Assembly (NCBI GenBank): GCA_024400425.1
Contig: JAKSMV010000004.1
Coordinates: forward strand, 1-64,000
Direction of reading: 5' to 3'
From: Bacteroidales bacterium
GTDB lineage: Bacteria; Bacteroidota; Bacteroidia; Bacteroidales; F082
Length of the DNA stretch: 64,000 bases
Shown: positions 34,859 to 43,640 of the stretch, piece after piece
Numbering within the stretch: position 1 is the first letter of the stretch
Layout of the letters: each line of letters starts with the position of its first letter
Program-made: the position numbers and the translations under genes
Notes under the pieces: model-generated
Told to the model about the DNA's origin: nothing
Databases searched by the model: none
Seen by the model: only the letters and a program-made list of their open reading frames with translations

Positions 34859-36394
34859 TTATTTCAAACGCAATAATTTCAATCCCTTATCGATCAAATC
34901 GTTAACAGACATTGAAATTCTCAGTTTATAGACCGTCGTCATTCCCAACGAAAGGAAGGCGACGGTTTTTATTACGCCATCAAGCAGAAGGCCATATATC
35001 GGTTTGACGAAAAGTCCAGAAAACCATGGTGTTATCGTGAGCATCCAGAGCCAATTCAAGCCAAACATAACTAAGATGATGGCCGAAACAAAAAGCATCT
35101 TTTTCGTCAAGGGCAACACACCGGTTTTCCATTTGATGAAAGCCAAAAGCAGGATGAAATAGATGGAATACGACAAAGTGTAAGCCAAAGCGCCGCCGTT
35201 GATATCCCATTTCGGCACGAAATATCGGTTCATAAAGAACGACATAAGCGTCAGCAAAACGGTGAATATCAGCGAATAATAATAATATTTGGAATAGCTC
35301 AGCACTGTTGTCGTAACTGCAAAAGTGGAATAAACCAACCTACCGATGCAAAGCAATAGTACCGCCATTTTTCCTACACGATAGACTTCGCCGTTGGGTA
35401 AAATGCTGAAAAGCAAATCGATGTTCGTCCAAATGACGAAAAACACGAAAGTGCCTGCAATATACTGATGCAGAGCCACATTCTTGCACAACGAGTCGGC
35501 TTGTTTCACATCCTGTCTTGCCATGGCCTCAGAGATATGGGGGCGCGAAATGGCTCCCAACGAGCGATAAGGCATCTCGACCACGGCAGCAATGTTGGTT
35601 GCGATGGTAAACACACCAGCCAAATGGAAACTCACTTCGCCAGCAACAAAAAACTTGCTCAGCATGGGAATCACATTTCCCGCCAATGCCGCCGTAATCA
35701 TGAAAGCGGTATAAAACAGGAAATCGCGCTTCAGTTCCTTCTTCACGAAACCTTTCTCAATCCTAAACGACACCCTTTGCAACGACAGCAGATAGCCGAT
35801 GTTCACCAACGTGGCAAGACCATAGAAAACGCAAAACGAAACCACTACACCCTTGAAGTTGAACACCTTATAGAAATAGAGCAGATAAACCACCAAGGTC
35901 ATCACACGAAGTCCGACTTCACGGATAAACTTCGGCACCGAGATACGCAACAACAAATTGCTATTTGTCTCGAACACCGAAATATATAGCATGAAAAATG
36001 CTAGCGGGATGACGAAATAGACATACTCGCCAAAAGCAGTGGAATCCTTTGTGAAATAAGAGACTATCGTATCCTTAAAAAGCAGGAAAACGACCAGGAA
36101 AATGGAAAATCCGATGAGCGGGACAAGCAAGGTCCAACCGAAAAAGCCATGGTCGCGATGGGCTTCGTCCTTGAAATGCGGGTAATATCGCATTGCCGAC
36201 GAATTGGTGCCCAACTGGGCGATACCAGAGAACAACAGGGCGCACTGAAGCAGCACATCGATGAGGCCAATCTCATCAGCCGTCAAAGCCTTCGTCTGAA
36301 TGAAAAAGGTGGTGACAATGCCAACCACGACACCCAAATAGGTGGCCAAAGTTCCCTTGATGCTCTGTCGTGCTACGATACCCATATCATTCAT
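34859..36394 (-). CDS. Polysaccharide flippase (Wzx/MATE-like)
   Basis: 511 residues if started at the ATG at 36394 (MNDMGIVARQSIKGT); 36385 is an equally good start and 36424 would include a palindromic repeat. About 12-14 membrane helices. The beginning GIVARQSIKGTLATYLGVVVGIVTTFFIQ and LGTNSSAMRYYP, with SLGAISRPHISEAMAR in the middle, fit the oligosaccharide flippase group that moves lipid-linked O-antigen or capsule units across the inner membrane. It follows YihY on the same strand with a short gap that holds repeat copy 2. Confidence 0.85.
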   Translation of the reverse strand: MNDMGIVARQSIKGTLATYLGVVVGIVTTFFIQTKALTADEIGLIDVLLQCALLFSGIAQLGTNSSAMRYYPHFKDEAHRDHGFFGWTLLVPLIGFSIFLVVFLLFKDTIVSYFTKDSTAFGEYVYFVIPLAFFMLYISVFETNSNLLLRISVPKFIREVGLRVMTLVVYLLYFYKVFNFKGVVVSFCVFYGLATLVNIGYLLSLQRVSFRIEKGFVKKELKRDFLFYTAFMITAALAGNVIPMLSKFFVAGEVSFHLAGVFTIATNIAAVVEMPYRSLGAISRPHISEAMARQDVKQADSLCKNVALHQYIAGTFVFFVIWTNIDLLFSILPNGEVYRVGKMAVLLLCIGRLVYSTFAVTTTVLSYSKYYYYSLIFTVLLTLMSFFMNRYFVPKWDINGGALAYTLSYSIYFILLLAFIKWKTGVLPLTKKMLFVSAIILVMFGLNWLWMLTITPWFSGLFVKPIYGLLLDGVIKTVAFLSLGMTTVYKLRISMSVNDLIDKGLKLLRLK

Positions 36395-36400
36395 TCTGTA

Positions 36401-36422
36401 GAGACGCGAATCATCGCGTCTC
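36401..36422. repeat. GAGACG-type palindromic element, copy 2
   Basis: GAGACGCGA-ATCA-TCGCGTCTC, a perfect 9-bp inverted repeat in the YihY-flippase spacer, just upstream of the flippase start. The longest flippase frame (ATG at 36424) would translate it as RRDDSRLY. Confidence 0.75.
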
Positions 36423-36435
36423 ATTTACATCACAA

Positions 36436-37752
36436 TCATTTTTCAAATCCAGAAGTCGGAACCTCAAATTGGTTTTCATCCACCAAGGAAATGCCTTTGA
36501 GTTCTTGTTCAATAAAACTGCTGTAAGCCTTGATAATCAAATCACAATCCTTCTTTTCTTCAACCAGTTTGTCAACAAGGTCTTGCTTCTCCTTGATTTG
36601 GTTTTGCAGATTTGTAATCTTCTTGTCGCGCTCCTCGTTTTCCTTCGTGAACACCTGAATGCGCTTCTTCATGTCCTCGATGACAATCTGCTTTTTCCTG
36701 TCGTTGTCCTCCTCTACGCTCAGTCTGTCGGATTCACGGCGGATGCTGGAATTCAAATCGTTACCTGCCAAGATGACAATGGCCAGAATCCAGATCCACA
36801 TCAGCAGGATAATCAACGTACCAATGGAACCATACAAGGCATTATAGCGCGAAAAATTGGAGATATAGATGTTGAAACCTATCGTGGCAAGGATAAACAA
36901 GCCCGTTGCCATAATGGAACCAGGACTGAAAATCACGAAATTACGATATTTCTTGCCATTCTTTCTCGGACGCTTCAGTTCCACGCGATAATGCTCGTTA
37001 AACTTCACATTTCCAAAATAATACAAAGTCGCAACCGTAAGGCACAACGAGAAAACCGTAACCAACCAACGCAACAAATTGAAAAGGAAAAGCACTAAGC
37101 CACCTTTCAGAAGCTCTTGCGTGACCAAGAACTTCAAGCCAATGCCACCCAACGAAATCAAGACGATGGAAACCACTATCAAGGCACCGAGAATGAGCAA
37201 CATGAGGATGGCAAAAATGCGTTGGAGCAGCCAATCCTTCAGCGTGAGTTTCTTTTCTTTCAGGAAGTCGGCATACACATTACGGAAACCACGAAAGAAA
37301 GCCACCACGCCACTCGAACCGAACAAAAGGCAGAGCACGATACTCAACGACAGCAGGCCATCGTGCGACTGGTTCATGATGCCGTCAATGGTTTCGTCAA
37401 CAAAGTCCAAAGTCCCCGATGGCAAGAACGAACTTTGGATATATCTCATCACAAGGTCGTCAAGATGTGGAATTGGGATATAAGGTATCAGCGTGAAAAA
37501 GAACAAGATAAGAGGAAACAAAGCCAAGAAGAAATTGAATGCTACGCCCGCCGCGCGGTCCAAGGTGCGTCCTTTGGTGAAATTCTTGAAGAATGTCAAC
37601 ACCACATCCAAAAGTGGGAGTTTCGTACCAGGAAAACGCAGAAGACGCAGTTTGTTGTCATCCTTATAATACCATGTGCGCACTTCGTCAACCTTGGTTT
37701 TCAGCCATGTAGCCAATTTCCCCTTTTCCTTCTTTTTCGCTTCATCTGCCAT
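36436..37752 (-). CDS. YihY/BrkB-family membrane protein with a coiled-coil tail
   Basis: 438 residues. The central 290 residues are a YihY (formerly RNase BN) domain with about six helices: GVAFNFFLALFPLILFFF, the GSSGVVAFFRGFRNVY block, and FSPGSIMATGLFILATIGFNIYISNFSRYNALYGSIGTLIILLMWIW. The old ribonuclease assignment is not accepted; the function is uncertain (envelope transport is suspected). After residue 335 an acidic and basic heptad-rich region of about 75 residues (MKKRIQVFTKENEERDKKITNLQ...) looks like a coiled coil, which is not standard for the family. Promoter TATTTTTGC at 37780-37772. Confidence 0.88.
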   Translation of the reverse strand: MADEAKKKEKGKLATWLKTKVDEVRTWYYKDDNKLRLLRFPGTKLPLLDVVLTFFKNFTKGRTLDRAAGVAFNFFLALFPLILFFFTLIPYIPIPHLDDLVMRYIQSSFLPSGTLDFVDETIDGIMNQSHDGLLSLSIVLCLLFGSSGVVAFFRGFRNVYADFLKEKKLTLKDWLLQRIFAILMLLILGALIVVSIVLISLGGIGLKFLVTQELLKGGLVLFLFNLLRWLVTVFSLCLTVATLYYFGNVKFNEHYRVELKRPRKNGKKYRNFVIFSPGSIMATGLFILATIGFNIYISNFSRYNALYGSIGTLIILLMWIWILAIVILAGNDLNSSIRRESDRLSVEEDNDRKKQIVIEDMKKRIQVFTKENEERDKKITNLQNQIKEKQDLVDKLVEEKKDCDLIIKAYSSFIEQELKGISLVDENQFEVPTSGFEK

Positions 37753-37802
37753 ATCGAGAACTTTTTAGGGTGCAAAAATAGGTATTTTTGAAGCAAATAT
37801 TT

Positions 37803-37811
37803 TATTTTTGC
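37803..37811 (+). promoter_or_regulatory. Possible -7 element for rseC
   Basis: TATTTTTGC ending 7 nt before the rseC ATG, which would give an almost leaderless mRNA. A second box, TATTTTTG at 37783-37790, is also possible and would leave a leader of about 20 nt. Confidence 0.45.
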
Positions 37812-37818
37812 AAACATT

Positions 37819-38232
37819 ATGAGCAACGAAACCATTTCACACGAAGGCATCATTACCGAAATCGGCGATGACGAATTGAAAATCAAGATATTGTCGAAAA
37901 GTGCCTGTGCAGCATGTCATGCCAAAAGCGCTTGTACGATGAGCGACATGACCGAAAAAATCCTCACCGTTCCCAAGCCCCAAAACCGTGATTTCCAACT
38001 GATGCAGAGAGTCAACGTCAGCATGAAAGTGAGCCAAGGCAACAAGGCCGCCATCCTCGGTTACCTACTGCCTTTCGCATTGATGATGGCCGTGCTTTTC
38101 ACCCTCATCGGCTGCGGCCTCGGCGAAGGATTGTCAGCCCTTTGCAGTCTTGCCGCGCTTATACCTTATTATATTATTCTCTATCTCCGCCGCGACAAGC
38201 TGAAAAAACAATTCGATTACGAAATTGAATAA
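37819..38232 (+). CDS. rseC: RseC/MucC-family protein
   Basis: 137 residues. RseC-type proteins accompany Rnf complexes and are linked to reduction of the SoxR iron-sulfur cluster and to sigma-E control in Proteobacteria. The N-terminal domain has EGIITEIGDDELKIKI and the cysteine motif CAACHAKSAC (four Cys with spacing suited to a metal or Fe-S site); two membrane helices follow (about 78-95 and 100-118), then a basic tail. It lies directly upstream of rnfB, as is usual in Bacteroidota, but rnfB also has its own promoter. Confidence 0.88.
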   Translation: MSNETISHEGIITEIGDDELKIKILSKSACAACHAKSACTMSDMTEKILTVPKPQNRDFQLMQRVNVSMKVSQGNKAAILGYLLPFALMMAVLFTLIGCGLGEGLSALCSLAALIPYYIILYLRRDKLKKQFDYEIE

Positions 38233-38307
38233 AGTTCGATTCTTCAGCATTATTCACACTATATCAGCAATATACATTTCGTTTATTAAAAAAAACAAAA
38301 AAAAATC

Positions 38308-38338
38308 TTGGACAAAAAACTAAGATTCCATATTTTTG
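38308..38338 (+). promoter_or_regulatory. Promoter for the rnf operon
   Basis: TTG at 38308-38310, 20-nt spacer, TATTTTTG at 38331-38338. It lies inside the longest rnfB reading frame and so pushes the rnfB start downstream to 38417. Confidence 0.7.
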
Positions 38339-38416
38339 TATGATTTTTTGCTTTCGAGCAAGCATCAATTCATTTTATACAAAATCAGAACATTAACCCT
38401 CAAAACTATTAAAAAA

Positions 38417-39304
38417 GTGAACAACATTCTCATCATTTCACTACTGGTATTAGGTATCTTAGGAGGCGTTTTGGCGGTAATCCTTTATTTCGTGGCCCAG
38501 AAATTCAAGGTGGAGGAAAATCCTCTCATTGATGAAGTGGAAGCCGTGTTGCCTGGTGCCAACTGCGGTGGCTGCGGTTTTGCCGGCTGCCGTGCTTTGG
38601 CCGAAGCCTGCGTCAAGCAAGGCGCCGAAAAGGGTAACATCGAAGGTTTGGCCTGCCCTGGCACCGACATGAGCAAAGTCGCCGAGATTCTCCACCTGAC
38701 CGCTACTGCTGCTGAGCCAAAGATTGCCGTTGTCCGCTGCAACGGTTCTTGCGCGAACTCACCGGCTAAGGTTCACTACGAAGGTGCCGACATCTGCGCT
38801 TTCGCCAACACGTTGTACGCCGGCGAAGGTGGCTGCTCGAAAGGTTGCTTAGGCTTAGGCGACTGCACCAAGAAATGCCCATTCGATGCCCTGCACATCA
38901 ACAAGGAAACGGGACTGCCCGAAGTCGATGAAAAGAAATGCGTCGGCTGCGGCGCTTGCGCCAAGGCTTGTCCTCGCGGCATCATCGAACTGCGTCCTCG
39001 TGGCAAGAACGACCGCCGCGTCTACGTCTGCTGCTCCAACACCGACAAAGGCGCTCTGGTCATCAAGAACTGCAACGTCGGCTGCATCGGCTGCCAAAAG
39101 TGCGTGAAGACTTGCCCATTCGAAGCCATCGAGATGCGCGGCAACCTCGCCTACATCGACCCAACCAAGTGCAAGAGCTGCCGCAAGTGCGAAGAAGTCT
39201 GCCCACGTGGCACCATCCATGCCGTCAACTTCCCACCTCGCAAGCCAAAGACTGAAGAACCTGTCAATCAAGAAGTAACCAACGAAAATAAAGCTAACGC
39301 ATGA
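38417..39304 (+). CDS. rnfB: Rnf complex subunit B (Fe-S protein)
   Basis: 295 residues from a GTG at 38417. RnfB takes electrons from ferredoxin and passes them into the Rnf complex, which couples ferredoxin:NAD+ electron transfer to Na+ or H+ pumping. An N-terminal membrane anchor (NNILIISLLVLGILGGVLAV) is followed by the Cys50/53/58 cluster motif (NCGGCGFAGC) and Cys80, then CSKGCLGLGDCTKKCPF, CVGCGACAKACPR, CIGCQKCVKTCPF and CKSCRKCEEVCPR, that is further 4Fe-4S sites. The longer frame from 38336 starts inside the promoter; no ATG exists before the anchor, so GTG is chosen. Overlaps rnfC by 4 nt. Confidence 0.93.
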   Translation: MNNILIISLLVLGILGGVLAVILYFVAQKFKVEENPLIDEVEAVLPGANCGGCGFAGCRALAEACVKQGAEKGNIEGLACPGTDMSKVAEILHLTATAAEPKIAVVRCNGSCANSPAKVHYEGADICAFANTLYAGEGGCSKGCLGLGDCTKKCPFDALHINKETGLPEVDEKKCVGCGACAKACPRGIIELRPRGKNDRRVYVCCSNTDKGALVIKNCNVGCIGCQKCVKTCPFEAIEMRGNLAYIDPTKCKSCRKCEEVCPRGTIHAVNFPPRKPKTEEPVNQEVTNENKANA

Positions 39305-40656
39305 ATCCTATAAAGACTTTTCCAAAAGGTGGCGTCCATCCGGAAGAAAACAAGCTTTCGGCTGACAAGCCTATACAGAATTTCCCGATGCCGAAGCAAA
39401 TCATTGTCCCGTTAGGTCAATGCTTGGGTGCGCCTGCCGACCCAATCGTCCAAAAAGGCGACCATGTGCTGACCGGACAACTCATCGGCACGGCAAAGGG
39501 TTTCGTATCAGCCAACGTCCACTCCCCTGCCACTGGCACCGTTACAAAAATTGACGTCGTGATGGACCACACAGGCTATTACAAACCTGCCGTTTTCATT
39601 GATGTCGATGACCAAGAACAATGGATTGAAGGTTACATCGACACCGATGAACTGCTCACAGAAATCAAGCTCGCGCCTAACGAAATCATCAACAAGATTA
39701 AGGAATGTGGCATCGTCGGTATGGGCGGCGCAACCTTCCCGACCCATGTCAAACTGATGATTCCTGAAGGCAAGAAAGCCGAATACATCATCATCAACGC
39801 TGCGGAATGTGAGCCTTACCTGACTTGCGACAACCGTCTGCTACTTGAAAAGACCAAGGAATTTTTGATGGGTGTCAAGATTCTGATGACCGCCGTCAAC
39901 GCACCGAAAGGCATTATCGGCATTGAATGCAACAAGATGAGCGCCATAGAATTGCTCGACAAGACCATCAACGAGAACCGCGAACTCTACAAGAACATCG
40001 AGGTTCAGCCCTTGAAGACCAAATATCCGCAAGGCGGCGAAAAGCAAATCATCAAGGCCATCACCGGCCGCGAAGTCCCTTCGGGCAAACTGCCTATCGA
40101 GACGGGTTGCGTCGTGGTGAACGTGGCTTCCACCTTCGCCATCTACGAAGCCGTTCAGAAGAACAAGCCGCTGATTGAACGCATCGTCACCGTGACGGGC
40201 AAATCGGTCAAGAATCCGGGCAACTACCGTGTGCGTTTCGGCACGCCTGCCAACCTGCTCATCGAAGCCGTTGGCGGACTTCCGGAAAACATCACCAACG
40301 TCATCAACGGCGGTCCTATGATGGGTAAAGCCGTGTCGGTCACCGATTTCCCATGCATCAAAGGCACATCCGGCATTCTGCTGATGACCACCAACGAAGC
40401 GCAAGACCGTCATCAGACCAACTGCATCCGCTGTGGTCGTTGCGCCATTGCCTGCCCGATGGGCTTGCAGCCTTTCCTGCTCAACAAGCTATCGAAACTG
40501 AACATGTTCGACGAGACAGAAAGCAACCACATCATGGACTGCATCGAATGCGGTTCCTGCGAGTTCACCTGCCCCGCCAACATTCCTTTGTTGGACTATA
40601 TCCGTTACGGCAAAGCCAAGACTGGCGCCATCATCCGTTCACGCAATCAAAAGTAA
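39301..40656 (+). CDS. rnfC: Rnf complex subunit C
   Basis: 451 residues. RnfC is the peripheral subunit that binds NADH and FMN and exchanges electrons with RnfB. The start FPKGGVHPEENKLSADKPI, the GMGGATFPTHVK loop of the NADH/FMN site, and two ferredoxin-type motifs near the end (CIRCGRCAIACPMGLQP and CIECGSCEFTCPANIPL) are all present. Starts in a 4-nt ATGA overlap with rnfB. Confidence 0.96.
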   Translation: MNPIKTFPKGGVHPEENKLSADKPIQNFPMPKQIIVPLGQCLGAPADPIVQKGDHVLTGQLIGTAKGFVSANVHSPATGTVTKIDVVMDHTGYYKPAVFIDVDDQEQWIEGYIDTDELLTEIKLAPNEIINKIKECGIVGMGGATFPTHVKLMIPEGKKAEYIIINAAECEPYLTCDNRLLLEKTKEFLMGVKILMTAVNAPKGIIGIECNKMSAIELLDKTINENRELYKNIEVQPLKTKYPQGGEKQIIKAITGREVPSGKLPIETGCVVVNVASTFAIYEAVQKNKPLIERIVTVTGKSVKNPGNYRVRFGTPANLLIEAVGGLPENITNVINGGPMMGKAVSVTDFPCIKGTSGILLMTTNEAQDRHQTNCIRCGRCAIACPMGLQPFLLNKLSKLNMFDETESNHIMDCIECGSCEFTCPANIPLLDYIRYGKAKTGAIIRSRNQK

Positions 40657-40663
40657 TTAGACT

Positions 40664-41647
40664 ATGAATCAGTTTACAATATCAGGCTCTCCCCATGTTC
40701 ATGGGAAAGACAATACAAGGAGAATCATGATTGATGTGCTCATCGCACTTCTGCCTGCACTTCTCGTCGCCATTTACTATTTCGGATGGTATGCCCTGCG
40801 CCTCACAATCGTTTCCGTAGGCACATGCGTATTAGCCGAATGGCTCATTCAGAAATTCCTCATCAAAGGCCCTGTCACCATCAATGACTGCTCGGCTGCC
40901 GTCACTGGCTTACTGTTGGCCTTCAATGTGCCTGCCAACCTTCCCGTCTGGATGGTTATCGTAGGCGGCATCGTCGCCATCGGCGTTGCAAAAATGCCTT
41001 TTGGCGGTTTAGGCAAGAACCCGTTCAACCCAGCATTGGTTGGCCGTGTGTTCATGCTCGTTTCCTTCCCTGCTGCCATGACCACTTGGCCACAGGCACA
41101 ACCCATTTTCCAAAATGGTTTCTTCGCCGATGCCGTCACTGGTCCTACACCATTGGGCATCCTCAAAGAAGAAGGTCTCACAAACAATCCTGAACTTTTA
41201 GACATGGTTCTCGGCAACCGCGGCGGTGCATTCGGTGAAGTTTGCGCCATCGCCTTGCTGATCGGCGCCATCTACTTGATTTGCCGCCGTGTCATTGAAA
41301 TCTTCACTCCTCTGAGCATTTTACTGACCGTTTTTGTATTCACTGGAATCTGCCACTTGGTAAATCCTGAGCAGTACATCGCACCTGTCTATCACCTCGT
41401 TTACGGTGGTCTGATTCTCGGTGCCTTCTACATGGCAACCGACATGGTGACTTCGCCAATGACAATCCGTGGCAAACTATTGTTCGGCTTCGGCATCGGT
41501 GCCATCACGGTCATCATCCGCCTGTGGGGCGCTTATCCGGAAGGCGTCTCTTTCGCCATCCTAATCATGAATGCCTTCACTCCTCTTATCAACAAGGCTT
41601 TCAAGCCCTATCGTTTTGGTGTTGTCAAACCTTCTAAAAAACAATAA
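40664..41647 (+). CDS. rnfD: Rnf complex subunit D
   Basis: 327 residues, an integral membrane subunit with about 9-10 helices and related to NqrB. It opens FTISGSPHVHGKDNTRRIMIDVLIALLPAL and includes DCSAAVTGLLLAFNVP, FGGLGKNPFNPALVGR and FYMATDMVTSPMT, the last being the region of the covalently bound flavin in the family. It sits 7 nt after rnfC and 3 nt before rnfG. Confidence 0.96.
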   Translation: MNQFTISGSPHVHGKDNTRRIMIDVLIALLPALLVAIYYFGWYALRLTIVSVGTCVLAEWLIQKFLIKGPVTINDCSAAVTGLLLAFNVPANLPVWMVIVGGIVAIGVAKMPFGGLGKNPFNPALVGRVFMLVSFPAAMTTWPQAQPIFQNGFFADAVTGPTPLGILKEEGLTNNPELLDMVLGNRGGAFGEVCAIALLIGAIYLICRRVIEIFTPLSILLTVFVFTGICHLVNPEQYIAPVYHLVYGGLILGAFYMATDMVTSPMTIRGKLLFGFGIGAITVIIRLWGAYPEGVSFAILIMNAFTPLINKAFKPYRFGVVKPSKKQ

Positions 41648-41650
41648 GCC

Positions 41651-42322
41651 ATGGCAAAAAGAGAATCCACACTTAAAAACATGCTCGTCAGCCTGTTAGT
41701 CATTACGGTTGTCACGGGCGGCATTCTTGGCTTCGTGTATTCAATCACCAAAGATGCCATCGCTGAAGTTGACCTGAAGAAAAACAAGGCTGCCATCGAA
41801 GAAGTTCTGAAGACTGATGTCGAAATTGATACAACAGAAGTGGTCGAGATTGACGGATTGACCTACAACTGCGCTTACGATGCACAAAACCAACTGATTG
41901 GTGCAGCCATTAAGACTTTCTCGAACAATGGTTTTGGTGGCAAAGTCGAACTTATGGTCGGCGTGCTTGTCGATGGCACTATCAACAAGATTTCGGTGCT
42001 ATCGCAAAGCGAAACCCCAGGATTGGGTGCCAACATGACAACACCTAAATTCAAGGACCAATTCAACGGCAAAAATCCTAACGCATACAATCTCATGGTT
42101 AAGAAAGACGGTGGCGATGTCGATGCCATTACCGCTGCCACCATCAGTTCGCGCGCTTTCACCGAAGCCGTCAAGCTTGCCTGCGATAGTTTTGAAGCCA
42201 ACAAGGCACAATTTGTAAAACAAGTTTCCGAAACAATCGATGCTCCGACAGACGCAGTTTCAGAAATTACCGATAATGAAGAAACAACAGAAATCACGGA
42301 AGGAGGAACTGAAAATGAGTAA
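41651..42322 (+). CDS. rnfG: Rnf complex subunit G (FMN-binding)
   Basis: 223 residues. One N-terminal membrane helix (LVSLLVITVVTGGILGFVYSI) and a periplasmic FMN-binding domain. The covalent flavin site is TAAT in DGGDVDAITAATISSRAFTEAV (about residue 160), matching the S/T-x-x-T rule for RnfG and NqrC. Also present is the SETPGLGANMTTPKFKDQF loop. The acidic tail is rich in Glu and Thr. The last 8 nt overlap rnfE. Confidence 0.95.
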   Translation: MAKRESTLKNMLVSLLVITVVTGGILGFVYSITKDAIAEVDLKKNKAAIEEVLKTDVEIDTTEVVEIDGLTYNCAYDAQNQLIGAAIKTFSNNGFGGKVELMVGVLVDGTINKISVLSQSETPGLGANMTTPKFKDQFNGKNPNAYNLMVKKDGGDVDAITAATISSRAFTEAVKLACDSFEANKAQFVKQVSETIDAPTDAVSEITDNEETTEITEGGTENE

Positions 42323-42905
42323 CAATTTACAGACTTTCACCAAAGGTTTACTGAAGGAAAACCCGACCTTAGTTTTGTTATTAGGCTGCTGCCCGACTTT
42401 GGCCACCACCACGAGCGCCATCAACGGCATGTCGATGGGTTTGGCGACCACATTCGTGCTTGTCCTTTCAAACATCTTCATCTCCTTGCTGAAGAACTTC
42501 ATTCCCGACAAGGTGCGTATCCCTTGCTACATCGTGGTCATTGCATCTTTCGTGACGGTCGTTCAACTCGTCATGCAAGCCTACGTTCCAAGCATTTACG
42601 AAACCCTGGGTCTTTTCATCCCATTGATTGTGGTGAACTGCATCGTGTTGGGCCGCGCTGAGGCTTTCGCTTCGAAGAACCCAGTCTGGCCTTCACTGCT
42701 CGATGGTCTCGGCATGGGTTTAGGTTTCACCTGCTCACTCACCGTTTTGGGCTGCATCAGGGAATTCTTAGGCAACGGTTCCATTTTCAACCTTGCCATT
42801 CTGCCTGAAACCGCCAAGATTCTGGTGTTCATCCTGCCTCCTGGCGCATTCATCGTCTTAGGCTTCGTCATCGCTATTGTCAACAACTTGAAGAAATCCA
42901 AATAA
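42315..42905 (+). CDS. rnfE: Rnf complex subunit E
   Basis: 196 residues from the ATG at 42315; an upstream in-frame ATG at 42240 lies within rnfG and adds an unrelated tail. RnfE is one of the two mirror-related six-helix subunits that hold an Fe-S site inside the membrane. The typical start TFTKGLLKENPTLVLLLGCCPTLATTTS with the key cysteine (GCCP) and the GFTCSLTVLGCIREFLGNG block are present. Unusually for this phylum a perfect AGGAGG lies at 42301-42306, 8 nt before the ATG. Confidence 0.95.
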   Translation: MSNNLQTFTKGLLKENPTLVLLLGCCPTLATTTSAINGMSMGLATTFVLVLSNIFISLLKNFIPDKVRIPCYIVVIASFVTVVQLVMQAYVPSIYETLGLFIPLIVVNCIVLGRAEAFASKNPVWPSLLDGLGMGLGFTCSLTVLGCIREFLGNGSIFNLAILPETAKILVFILPPGAFIVLGFVIAIVNNLKKSK

Positions 42906-42913
42906 TTACGGCC

Positions 42914-43513
42914 ATGAAATACCTCATTATCATACTTTCGACCATTCTGGTCAACAACGTCATCTTCTCCCAGTTCTTGGGCATCTGTCCTTTCTTGGGC
43001 ACTTCGAAGAAGACTTCAACCGCATTGGGTATGGGTGCAGCCGTCATCTTCGTGCTGACGCTCTCCACCTTAGTCACATGGCTTGTCAACCAGTACATTC
43101 TTCTCCCGTTGGGACTTGAATTTCTGCAAACCATAGCGTTCATCCTCATCATTGCCGCATTGGTGCAGATGGTTGAAATCATACTCAAGAAAATCAGTCC
43201 GTCACTTTATACGGCATTAGGCGTTTTCCTGCCTTTGATTACCACCAACTGCGCCGTGTTGGGCGTTTCGCTGACCGTAGTCACCAAAGAGTTCAACTAT
43301 GGCGGCGTGGCTCACATGCTCAGTTTGGGCGAGTCCGTCGTTTATGCAGCAGGCATTGCCTGCGGTTTCGCACTGGCACTGATTATCTTTGCCGGCGTGC
43401 GCGAACACACTGAACTGATGGAAGTTCCGGAAGGCATGAAAGGCACCCCTATCGCCCTGATTACCGCCGGCATCCTTGCCCTGGCATTCATGGGATTCAC
43501 GGGAATCGTTTAA
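42914..43513 (+). CDS. rnfA: Rnf complex subunit A
   Basis: 199 residues, the partner of RnfE in the membrane core. The typical features are the N-terminal LVNNVIFSQFLGICPFLGTSKK with the Fe-S cysteine and the internal TTNCAVLGVSL with the second cysteine. Last gene of the rnfBCDGEA operon; a strong terminator follows 18 nt after the stop. Confidence 0.96.
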   Translation: MKYLIIILSTILVNNVIFSQFLGICPFLGTSKKTSTALGMGAAVIFVLTLSTLVTWLVNQYILLPLGLEFLQTIAFILIIAALVQMVEIILKKISPSLYTALGVFLPLITTNCAVLGVSLTVVTKEFNYGGVAHMLSLGESVVYAAGIACGFALALIIFAGVREHTELMEVPEGMKGTPIALITAGILALAFMGFTGIV

Positions 43514-43531
43514 TGTCCTGTGACACAACAA

Positions 43532-43563
43532 TAAAAAAGGAGGTGACAACACCTCCTTTTTTT
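43532..43563 (+). terminator. Terminator of the rnf operon
   Basis: AAAAAAGGAGGTG-ACAA-CACCTCCTTTTTTT, a perfect stem with A and T runs on either side; it can act for both strands. Confidence 0.92.
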
Positions 43564-43572
43564 ATTGTCCTT

Positions 43573-43597
43573 GTAGAGACGCGTCATGGCGCGTCTC
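43573..43597. repeat. GAGACG-type palindromic element, copy 3
   Basis: GTAGAGACGCG-TCATGG-CGCGTCTC, in the spacer between the rnf terminator and the BtuF-like gene, 20 nt from copy 4. Confidence 0.75.
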
Positions 43598-43616
43598 CGC
43601 TGTGTTTATCCGAATC

Positions 43617-43640
43617 GAGACGTGCCATGGCGCGTCTCTA
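43617..43640. repeat. GAGACG-type palindromic element, copy 4
   Basis: GAGACGTGCCATGGCGCGTCTC-like palindrome around GCCATGGC, one mismatch. Its edge CTA (plus strand 43638-43640) is the TAG stop codon of the BtuF-like gene on the minus strand. Confidence 0.78.
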
